Origin: an uncultured Clostridia bacterium
GTDB taxonomy: Bacteria > Bacillota_A > Clostridia > Christensenellales > UBA3700
Reading direction: 5' to 3'
Assembly: GCA_946545105.1 (NCBI GenBank)
Contig: CAMNMY010000016.1
Location: 1 to 9,714 of the forward strand
DNA length: 9,714 nucleotides
The notes under the pieces are model-generated. The model made no database searches. It had not been told where the DNA came from and was given only the letters and a program-made list of their open reading frames with translations. The position numbers and the translations under genes were made by a program. Positions 1 to 4,793 of this stretch are shown here, one piece after another; position 1 is the stretch's first letter, and every line of letters begins with the position of its first letter.

Positions 1-44
1 TCTTCAACTTGAAGTGGAAGATTGTTAATCTTAATATTTACCAT
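1..44 (-). CDS. hydA: [FeFe] hydrogenase catalytic subunit, N-terminal fragment (truncated by window edge)
   Basis: Only the first 14 codons are inside the window (MVNIKINNLPLQVE); the gene continues past position 1. The beta-strand-like start is what the N-terminal plant-type [2Fe-2S] ferredoxin domain of HydA, or of the related NuoG, looks like. An AGGAGG Shine-Dalgarno at 58-53 overlaps the stop codon of the upstream gene and lies 8 nt before the ATG. The gene is third in an operon after NuoE-like and NuoF-like subunits, the usual hydC-hydB-hydA order. From that context I infer the H-cluster subunit of an NAD(H)-linked [FeFe] hydrogenase. A NuoG-like or formate dehydrogenase alpha subunit is the main alternative, because no H-cluster motif is visible here. 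Confidence 0.65.
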   Translation of the reverse strand, partial: MVNIKINNLPLQVE

Positions 45-56
45 TTCTCTATCCTC

Positions 57-1952
57 CTATTTCTTCTCAATTGCTTTGAATTTACATGTGTTATAGCAAA
101 CGCCACACTTAATACACTTATTTGGATCAATTGTGTGCTTTTCTCTAACTGTTCCTGAAATTGCATATACTGGGCACTTTCTAGCACAAGCTGTACATCC
201 CTTACAATTATCATTAATTTCGTATCTAATTAACTTCTTACATACACCAGCTGGACATCTTCTTTCAACGATGTGAGCTTCATATTCTGCTCTAAAGTTC
301 TTTAATGTAGATAGAACTGGGTTTGGAGCTGTTTGTCCAAGTCCGCATAGAGCGTTATCTTTAATGTAGTAGCAAAGCTCTTCCATCTTGTCTAAATCTT
401 CAAGTGTAGCTGTACCTTCTGTAACCTTTGTTAACATTTCAAGCAATCTTCTTGTACCAATTCTACATGGAGTACACTTACCGCAAGATTCATCAACTGT
501 GAATTCAAGGAAGAATTTAGCGATATCTACCATACAAGTATCTTCGTCCATAACGATAAGACCACCAGATCCCATCATTGAACCAATTTTAATTAAGTTA
601 TCATAATCGATAGGTACATCTAGATTTTCAGCTGTGATACAACCACCTGATGGACCACCAGTTTGAGCAGCCTTGAACTTCTTTCCGTTTGGAACACCGC
701 CACCGATGTCTTCAACGATTTCTCTTAAAGTAGTTCCCATTGGAACTTCTACAAGACCTGTGTTTGTAATCTTACCACCTAAAGCGAATACCTTTGTTCC
801 TTTAGACTTTTCTGTACCAACAGCATTGAACCATTCAGCACCATTTAAAATGATTTGTGCTACGTTTGCATATGTTTCAACGTTGTTTAGAAGTGTTGGC
901 TTTCCAAATAAACCTTTATTTGCTGGGAATGGTGGACGAACTCTAGGTTCACCTCTCTTTCCTTCAATTGATGTCATTAGGGCTGTTTCTTCACCGCATA
1001 CGAATGCACCAGCACCTAGACGGATATCAATATCAAATTTGAATCCTGTTCCTAAAATGTCATCACCTAGTAAGCCATATTCTCTTGCTTGCTTGATGGC
1101 AATTCTACATCTTTCAACAGCGATTGGATATTCAGCACGAACATAGATATAACCTTGGTGTGCTCCAATAGCATAAGCTGCAATTGTCATAGCTTCCAAA
1201 ATAGCATGTGGATCACCTTCTAGAACAGATCTATCCATGAATGCACCTGGGTCACCTTCGTCGGCATTACAGCAAACATACTTTTCATCACCCTTTGCAT
1301 CATGACATAATTGCCACTTTCTTCCTGTTGGGAATCCAGCACCACCACGTCCACGAAGTCCTGATGCTAAAATTGTATCGATAACTTGTTGTGGAGTCAT
1401 TTCTGTTAATGCCTTAGATAATGCCTTATAACCATCTCTTGCGATGTATTCATCTACATTTTCTGGGTTGATAAGACCGCAGTTTCTTAAAGCTACACGA
1501 TGTTGCTTTTTGTAGAAGTTTGTTTCAGACAAAGCTGGAGCTGCGTGATGATCTGCTGCTGCCTTTTCTTTGTATAACAATCTTTCTACTGGTTTATTGT
1601 TTAGAATGTGTTCAGAAACGATTTCATTTACATCTTCTGGCTTAACATAGCTATAGAATGAACCTTCTGGATAAACGATAACAACTGGACCTACGGCACA
1701 AAGACCAAAACATCCAGTTCTTATAATTTGAACATCCCCAGTTAAACCTTTGGTTTCGATTTGTTCTTGGAATGCTTTATAAATTTCATTTGAGTGGTTT
1801 GATGTACATCCTGTACCACCGCAAATCAATACTGTGTGTCTATATTTAATATTCTTTGCGATTCTTTCTTCTTTTGTTAGTTGATTGTCTCTAAATTCAA
1901 CTATATCGCACATTTGCTTTTTAATTGCTTCAATATCTTTAATAGTTTTCAT
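57..1952 (-). CDS. hydB: NADH-dependent [FeFe] hydrogenase flavoprotein subunit (NuoF/HydB-like)
   Basis: This is the diaphorase subunit that passes electrons between NAD(H) and the iron-sulfur chain of the hydrogenase through FMN. The 631-residue product has four parts in order. (1) A thioredoxin-like [2Fe-2S] domain with Cys44, 49, 81 and 85. (2) The NuoF core: FMN/NADH loop GLRGRGGAGFPTGRKW at 198-213, CCNADEGDPGAF from 227 and GAGAFVCGEETAL at 313-325. (3) A [4Fe-4S] site with CGKCTPC at 490-496 plus Cys536. (4) A C-terminal two-[4Fe-4S] ferredoxin with Cys583/586/589/593 and Cys613/616/619/623, preceded by CPAGVC at 566-571. This is the full HydB layout, longer than respiratory NuoF (about 440 residues). 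The open frame reaches a TTG at 1964, but GGAGGT at 1962-1957 lies inside that extension, 4 nt before the ATG at 1952, so I use 1952. The gap to hydC is 12 nt. Electron bifurcation with ferredoxin is inferred from family; an NADP-reducing Hnd-type enzyme is an alternative. Confidence 0.93.
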   Translation of the reverse strand: MKTIKDIEAIKKQMCDIVEFRDNQLTKEERIAKNIKYRHTVLICGGTGCTSNHSNEIYKAFQEQIETKGLTGDVQIIRTGCFGLCAVGPVVIVYPEGSFYSYVKPEDVNEIVSEHILNNKPVERLLYKEKAAADHHAAPALSETNFYKKQHRVALRNCGLINPENVDEYIARDGYKALSKALTEMTPQQVIDTILASGLRGRGGAGFPTGRKWQLCHDAKGDEKYVCCNADEGDPGAFMDRSVLEGDPHAILEAMTIAAYAIGAHQGYIYVRAEYPIAVERCRIAIKQAREYGLLGDDILGTGFKFDIDIRLGAGAFVCGEETALMTSIEGKRGEPRVRPPFPANKGLFGKPTLLNNVETYANVAQIILNGAEWFNAVGTEKSKGTKVFALGGKITNTGLVEVPMGTTLREIVEDIGGGVPNGKKFKAAQTGGPSGGCITAENLDVPIDYDNLIKIGSMMGSGGLIVMDEDTCMVDIAKFFLEFTVDESCGKCTPCRIGTRRLLEMLTKVTEGTATLEDLDKMEELCYYIKDNALCGLGQTAPNPVLSTLKNFRAEYEAHIVERRCPAGVCKKLIRYEINDNCKGCTACARKCPVYAISGTVREKHTIDPNKCIKCGVCYNTCKFKAIEKK

Positions 1953-1964
1953 TTTGACCTCCAA

Positions 1965-2498
1965 CTAGTTTTCCTTTGTTACTTCTTCGATTGCTTCATC
2001 GATACCTTCATATTTCTTGATGATATCTGCAACTTTGTCTTCTGTTAAATTACCGAATACTTCGTCATTAACAGTAGCAACTGGAGCAAGTCCGCAACAT
2101 CCGATGCATCTACAAGCTTCTAGTGACCATTCTCTGTCAGCTGTACATCCGCCAACCGGGATACCTAGTAATTCAGAAAACTTGTCGATAACTGCTTGTG
2201 AGCCTTTTACGTAACAAGCTGTACCTAAACAAACAGAAACATGACGCTTTCCCTTTGGGTTCAATTTGAATTGTGCATAGAAAGTTGTAACACCATAAAG
2301 TTTTTCAAGTGATACGTTTAGTTCTTCTGCAATAATCTTTTGAACTTCGATTGGTAAATAGCCATAAATTTCTTGAGCATGTTGAAGCGCAATCATTTCA
2401 CCGCCATCGATCTTCTTGATCTCTTTAAGTTCTTTTCTCAATTGAGCTTCTTGTTCTTTTGTTCCATTGAAAGGAACTGTTGTCTTTTCAATACCCAT
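1965..2498 (-). CDS. hydC: NuoE-like [2Fe-2S] subunit of NADH-dependent hydrogenase
   Basis: The product is a 177-residue thioredoxin-like ferredoxin of the NuoE/HydC/HymA family, which forms the NADH-oxidising module together with HydB. The N-terminal helical region contains the family stretch HAQEIYGYLP (40-49), followed by VTTFYAQF at 70-77. The [2Fe-2S] ligands are Cys90 and Cys95 in CLGTAC, and Cys131 and Cys135 in CIGCCGLAP. The length is close to the usual 155-180. The ATG at 2498 is preceded by TTGAGGT 6 nt upstream. This is the first gene of the operon and ends 12 nt before the hydB ATG. A promoter and a Rex-like operator lie just upstream, suggesting NADH-responsive control. An extra cysteine (Cys134) sits inside the second motif, and Cys129 and Cys118 are also near it; their role is unknown. 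Confidence 0.92.
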   Translation of the reverse strand: MGIEKTTVPFNGTKEQEAQLRKELKEIKKIDGGEMIALQHAQEIYGYLPIEVQKIIAEELNVSLEKLYGVTTFYAQFKLNPKGKRHVSVCLGTACYVKGSQAVIDKFSELLGIPVGGCTADREWSLEACRCIGCCGLAPVATVNDEVFGNLTEDKVADIIKKYEGIDEAIEEVTKEN

Positions 2499-2531
2499 CT
2501 TTTTACCTCAATCTATAAAATTTTAAATATT

Positions 2532-2549
2532 TTGTTATTTTTTTAACAT
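2532..2549. promoter_or_regulatory. Candidate Rex operator upstream of the hydrogenase operon
   Basis: The plus strand reads TTGTTAttttttTAACAT. This matches the clostridial Rex consensus TTGTTAA-N4-TTAACAA in arm sequence and spacing: TGTTA-N6-TAACA is exact, while the inner A of the left arm and the outer A of the right arm differ. It lies between the predicted -10 element and the hydC Shine-Dalgarno, where a bound repressor would block transcription. Rex is known to control hydrogenase and fermentation genes in Firmicutes according to the NADH/NAD+ ratio. No rex gene is in the window, and the local AT content makes chance resemblance possible. Confidence 0.55.
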
Positions 2550-2564
2550 AGTGAAATTGTATTG

Positions 2565-2594
2565 ATATTATCATATATAAAATATGTGCGTAAA
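2565..2594 (-). promoter_or_regulatory. Putative promoter of hydCBA
   Basis: Reading the minus strand, TTTACG (2594-2589) could serve as -35 and TAATAT (2570-2565) as -10 with an 18-bp spacer; GATAAT (2572-2567) with a 16-bp spacer is an alternative. Transcription would start near 2559, giving a leader of about 60 nt that carries the Rex-like site and a GAGGT Shine-Dalgarno. The -10 is reasonable but the -35 is only a partial match. Confidence 0.45.
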
Positions 2595-2597
2595 GCG

Positions 2598-2609
2598 TTT
2601 GCGCGCAAA
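2598..2609. repeat. 12-bp perfect palindrome TTTGCGCGCAAA upstream of the hyd promoter
   Basis: This perfectly symmetrical, GC-centred palindrome stands out inside a region that is otherwise almost all A and T. It abuts the putative -35 of the hydrogenase operon. The adjoining AAAGCGTTT (2592-2600) resembles a LacI-family or cre-like core. The position suits a transcription-factor site, but I cannot name the regulator. Confidence 0.4.
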
Positions 2610-2629
2610 AAATAAATTATTTTAAACTT

Positions 2630-2656
2630 AAAAAACTTAATAATTAAAAATTATTA
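2630..2656 (-). terminator. Weak, all-A/T hairpin with T-run downstream of hipA
   Basis: On the minus strand TAATAATT-TTT-AATTATTA (2656-2638) forms an 8-bp stem with a 3-nt loop, followed two bases later by a run of six T (2635-2630). It lies 27 nt after the hipA stop codon and before the hyd promoter. The stem has no G or C, so termination efficiency would be low and some read-through into hydCBA is possible. Confidence 0.35.
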
Positions 2657-2682
2657 TAGAAGTCGATTGCAGTAATTATTTG

Positions 2683-3765
2683 CTAACTTTGCTCAAGCAC
2701 CTTTTCGCATTTAAATAATATATCTTTGCATTTGCCTAATGTTAGCCCCATAATTTTAGCTACTTCCAATAAATCCTTTTCATTTGGATTTCCATTGCCA
2801 TTTACGGTCATTTCGTGTTCTAGCTTTTGAGGCGTTTTGGTTAAATCATATGCTGGAGATAATCTATATCTTTTTATGCTTTCGTCATAAATAAAAGAGA
2901 AATTTTTTGAATGGTCATCTTTGTTTTTATAAAGCACATTAAAACACATTCTTCTAAATGCCTCATATAAATCTTCTTCTCTGCACATATACTTTATAAC
3001 TTTGAATAGATGTATATAATCCATATTTGGGATTCTATGCGTTGTTTCCAATACTGCTGCTAGGGATATCATATGAACTCTTTTGCCATCTCTTCTATCA
3101 AATCTTTTAGAGCCAAAATAGCCACTGCATATTTTAGATTCGAACAATTTATATTCAGGCAATTCTATTCCGCATTCTTTTGCTAATTTGTTTGCTTCAA
3201 ATTCTTGTTCGCCAATATTTTTTGGGTCATATGATGTTGGGAATTTTATAATCCAATCTTTTATGTGAGCTTTAGGCCTTGCTCCCCCAGATGAACCACC
3301 AAGTCTAAATAGTTCGTCTAAAGGAACGCTGTCACTATCATTTAAAAGTTCGCTAACGCTTTTAGCGTACTTATCTAAATCTAAATCTTTATATTCACTA
3401 TCTGAATAATTAACTGTAGGTAAATAATTTAATCCACCAAGTCCGTTGTCGTTTATTAGTGACAATTTTGTTAATGGAGATAGTTTTCCATAATCTATGC
3501 CGTCTTTTAATAGTTTCCTTCTAATGACAAATTCACCCCAACCGTCAGGCAGAGAGTCATAAAATACACCAAATAAGCCCTCAAAATAATCCGTTTTTGC
3601 AATGAACACTTCGTTGGATAAAGGAAGAGATATCGGTGATATAGAGAAACCATTCTTTACCCAATTCTCATCATATTGAAATCCTATTTGTGAATCTGCT
3701 AATTCTCCCAAATATCCAACTATTTCGCCATTGTATAAAACTTTAATTTTTTTAACGCTTTCCAT
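2683..3765 (-). CDS. hipA: HipA-family serine/threonine kinase toxin
   Basis: HipA toxins are kinases of type II toxin-antitoxin modules; E. coli HipA phosphorylates glutamyl-tRNA synthetase and induces dormancy. The 360-residue product has an N-terminal HipA subdomain (about 5-115, with YNGEIVGYLGEL and LPDGWG) and the kinase core. Core motifs are the Ser/Gly-rich loop GGSSGGARPKA (156-166, where HipA proteins autophosphorylate), the likely ATP-binding Lys174 in WIIKF, SKRFDR (219-224), the catalytic loop NKDDHSKN (281-288, probable base Asp284) and the metal-binding SPAYDL (303-308). All key motifs are present, so it looks active. It is shorter than E. coli HipA (440 residues) but keeps the N-terminal subdomain, so it is not the split HipS/HipT form. 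The ATG directly abuts the hipB stop, with AAGGAT in the end of hipB as Shine-Dalgarno. The cellular target is unknown. Confidence 0.9.
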   Translation of the reverse strand: MESVKKIKVLYNGEIVGYLGELADSQIGFQYDENWVKNGFSISPISLPLSNEVFIAKTDYFEGLFGVFYDSLPDGWGEFVIRRKLLKDGIDYGKLSPLTKLSLINDNGLGGLNYLPTVNYSDSEYKDLDLDKYAKSVSELLNDSDSVPLDELFRLGGSSGGARPKAHIKDWIIKFPTSYDPKNIGEQEFEANKLAKECGIELPEYKLFESKICSGYFGSKRFDRRDGKRVHMISLAAVLETTHRIPNMDYIHLFKVIKYMCREEDLYEAFRRMCFNVLYKNKDDHSKNFSFIYDESIKRYRLSPAYDLTKTPQKLEHEMTVNGNGNPNEKDLLEVAKIMGLTLGKCKDILFKCEKVLEQS

Positions 3766-4050
3766 TTATAGATCCTTAATACTTGTTACTTTGCTTTTTA
3801 CAAATAAATTATCAAAATCGCTAATCATATCCATCGCTATTGCTAATTTCATAAGCGAATCGAGTGATATCTCTCCACTTGTCTCAAATCTTCTTATAGA
3901 TGCATATGATACGTTAGATTTGTTTGCAAGTTCTATTTGAGATAGTTTCATCTCTTTTCTTCTTGCTTTGAACCTATTTACCAAATCCGCTTTTGTTGTA
4001 TCTACGGTTTTTACATTAATAAAGTCTGTTAATTCAAATTTATTCTTCAT
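3766..4050 (-). CDS. hipB: HipB-like antitoxin, XRE-family DNA-binding protein
   Basis: The 94-residue product carries one Cro/C1-type helix-turn-helix (about 25-79), with LSQIELANKSNVSYASIRRFE at 36-56 spanning the helix-turn-helix and GEISLDSLMKLAIAMDM closing the domain. HipB antitoxins repress their own operon and hold HipA inactive. The N-terminal 24 residues precede the DNA-binding domain and the C-terminal tail is short (80-94), without the terminal Trp seen in E. coli HipB. It is the first gene of the pair and its stop codon touches the hipA ATG, so the two are translationally linked. No Shine-Dalgarno precedes the ATG at 4050; the predicted transcription start falls on that A, which suggests a leaderless message. 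Two identical palindromes upstream are probable operators. Confidence 0.85.
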   Translation of the reverse strand: MKNKFELTDFINVKTVDTTKADLVNRFKARRKEMKLSQIELANKSNVSYASIRRFETSGEISLDSLMKLAIAMDMISDFDNLFVKSKVTSIKDL

Positions 4051-4056
4051 GGTTTA

Positions 4057-4085
4057 ATTATAAAATATATGTTTAAAATAATCAA
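4057..4085 (-). promoter_or_regulatory. Near-consensus promoter of hipBA, predicting a leaderless mRNA
   Basis: On the minus strand TTGATT (4085-4080) and TATAAT (4062-4057) are separated by exactly 17 bp. The base at position +1 relative to this -10 is 4050, the A of the hipB ATG. The bases between (TAATTAAACC) contain no Shine-Dalgarno. Confidence 0.75.
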
Positions 4086-4091
4086 TATAGA

Positions 4092-4107
4092 CGCTAATAT
4101 ATTAGCA
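4092..4107. promoter_or_regulatory. Candidate HipB operator, proximal copy (GCTAATATATTAGC palindrome)
   Basis: The 16-mer CGCTAATATATTAGCA contains a perfect 14-bp palindrome at 4093-4106. It ends 7 bp upstream of the hipB -35 element. An identical 16-mer lies 41 bp further upstream. Identical paired palindromes next to an autoregulated toxin-antitoxin promoter are the typical form of antitoxin operators; the assignment to HipB is inferred. Confidence 0.65.
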
Positions 4108-4132
4108 GTTTAATACCATTTTTGTCGCTATT

Positions 4133-4148
4133 CGCTAATATATTAGCA
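4133..4148. promoter_or_regulatory. Candidate HipB operator, distal copy
   Basis: This is an exact repeat of the 16-mer at 4092-4107, with palindrome GCTAATATATTAGC at 4134-4147. The centre-to-centre distance of 41 bp is close to four turns of the helix, so dimers would sit on the same face and could interact. A lone half-site, CGCTA, lies between the copies at 4126-4130. Confidence 0.65.
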
Positions 4149-4213
4149 ATTATCTTATCACAATTGATATCTTTATGCTTCCTACTTTTCCTACATCTAT
4201 CTCAAGAGTGATT

Positions 4214-4242
4214 TTGTCAAATCTAAACGCTTTTGATATAAT
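4214..4242 (+). promoter_or_regulatory. Near-consensus promoter of dfx
   Basis: TTGTCA (4214-4219) and TATAAT (4237-4242) are separated by 17 bp. Transcription should start near 4249, leaving a leader of about 22 nt that carries AAGGAGGG at 4256-4263, 7 nt before the ATG at 4271. The region 4149-4213 between this promoter and the hip operators shows nothing I can assign. Confidence 0.8.
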
Positions 4243-4245
4243 AAT

Positions 4246-4258
4246 CTTAATGATTAAG
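4246..4258. promoter_or_regulatory. Operator-like palindrome CTTAAT-G-ATTAAG at the dfx start site
   Basis: A 6-1-6 inverted repeat covers the predicted transcription start and reaches the Shine-Dalgarno of dfx. The overlapping stretch 4236-4250 matches the PerR box TTATAATnATTATAA at 11 of 14 defined positions. Fur-family regulators such as PerR control superoxide reductase genes in clostridia, so peroxide-responsive control is plausible, but A/T richness and overlap with the -10 inflate the match. Confidence 0.35.
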
Positions 4259-4270
4259 GAGGGATTAATT

Positions 4271-4645
4271 ATGGAACAAAAATTTTATGTTTGTAGCCAT
4301 TGTGGCAACATTATAGCAAAGGTTAAAGATGCTGGAGTACCAGTAATGTGTTGTGGTCAAAAAATGCAAGAAATTGTACCAAACACAACAGATGCAGCAC
4401 AAGAAAAACATGTGCCAAAATATGTTATAGACAATAACAAAGTTATTGTAGATATCGGCTCTATTGCTCATCCAATGATTGAAGAACACTTTATTGAATG
4501 GGTATCTATTCAAACAAATTTTGGCAATCAAAGAAAGCTTTTAAAGCCAAATACTGCCCCACATGTTGAGTTCGCAATTTTGGATGGCGAAAAGGTTGAA
4601 GCAGTTTATGCATATTGTAATTTGCATGGACTTTGGAAGGCTTAA
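4271..4645 (+). CDS. dfx: Desulfoferrodoxin (two-iron superoxide reductase)
   Basis: This cytoplasmic enzyme reduces superoxide to hydrogen peroxide without releasing oxygen, using electrons from rubredoxin or similar donors, and protects anaerobes during air exposure. The 124-residue product has both domains of class I enzymes. The N-terminal desulforedoxin domain carries the Fe(Cys)4 ligands Cys8, Cys11, Cys27 and Cys28. The catalytic domain carries the Fe(His)4Cys site: His47 in EKHVP, His67 in AHPM, His73 in EEHFIEW, and Cys116 and His119 in CNLHGLWKA. The conserved active-site Glu45-Lys46 pair is present. The open frame extends upstream to 4175, but AAGGAGGG at 4256-4263 and the promoter at 4214-4242 fix the start at 4271. 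The gene is monocistronic, with its own promoter and terminator. The length matches the family (about 125). Confidence 0.96.
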   Translation: MEQKFYVCSHCGNIIAKVKDAGVPVMCCGQKMQEIVPNTTDAAQEKHVPKYVIDNNKVIVDIGSIAHPMIEEHFIEWVSIQTNFGNQRKLLKPNTAPHVEFAILDGEKVEAVYAYCNLHGLWKA

Positions 4646-4668
4646 TTTAAACTAAGATTGATAGAATT

Positions 4669-4697
4669 CCGTCACAATTTTGTGGCGGTATTTTTTT
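4669..4697 (+). terminator. Rho-independent terminator of dfx
   Basis: CCGTCACAA-TT-TTGTGGCGG (4669-4688) pairs over nine positions including one G-T wobble (in RNA the innermost A-T pairs probably open to give a larger loop), followed by TA and seven T (4691-4697). It lies 23 nt after the dfx stop. Confidence 0.85.
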
Positions 4698-4736
4698 ATT
4701 TCTTAATTTGCATTAGGTAAATGTATATATTTTAAT

Positions 4737-4764
4737 TTGCAATAAAAATAAATTTATTTATAAT
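4737..4764 (+). promoter_or_regulatory. Putative promoter of glnN
   Basis: TTGCAA (4737-4742) and TATAAT (4759-4764) are spaced by 16 bp, placing the start near 4771 and giving a leader of about 23 nt with GGAAGGA before the ATG. The -35 lies in the second copy of a 10-bp direct repeat, TTAATTTGCA (4703-4712 and 4732-4741). I see no GlnR/TnrA-type site (TGTNA-N7-TNACA). Confidence 0.6.
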
Positions 4765-4793
4765 AATATTATTAAAATTGGAAGGACGAGAAA

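Noticed and set aside
388..1146. Plus-strand open frames opposite hydB (388-606, 673-1146)
   Set aside because: They lie entirely on the antisense of a strongly conserved gene, lack ribosome sites and show no recognisable domain.
1953..1964. TTG start extending hydB by four residues to 1964
   Set aside because: The extension contains the GGAGGT Shine-Dalgarno that serves the ATG at 1952, and the TTG has no ribosome site of its own.
2017..2214. Plus-strand open frame opposite hydC
   Set aside because: Antisense shadow of a conserved gene with no supporting signal.
3818..3847. GCTAAT half-sites inside hipB
   Set aside because: They are not arranged as inverted pairs and are explained by Ile/Ser/Ala codons.
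3731..3940. Plus-strand open frame opposite hipB and the start of hipA
   Set aside because: Antisense shadow; no Shine-Dalgarno and no motif.
4175..4270. N-terminal extension of the desulfoferrodoxin frame from 4175
   Set aside because: It contains the dfx promoter and Shine-Dalgarno, and family members begin at the MEQKFYVC position.
4265..4531. Minus-strand open frame opposite dfx
   Set aside because: Antisense shadow; its Cys/His/Trp-rich appearance comes from the complement of dfx codons.
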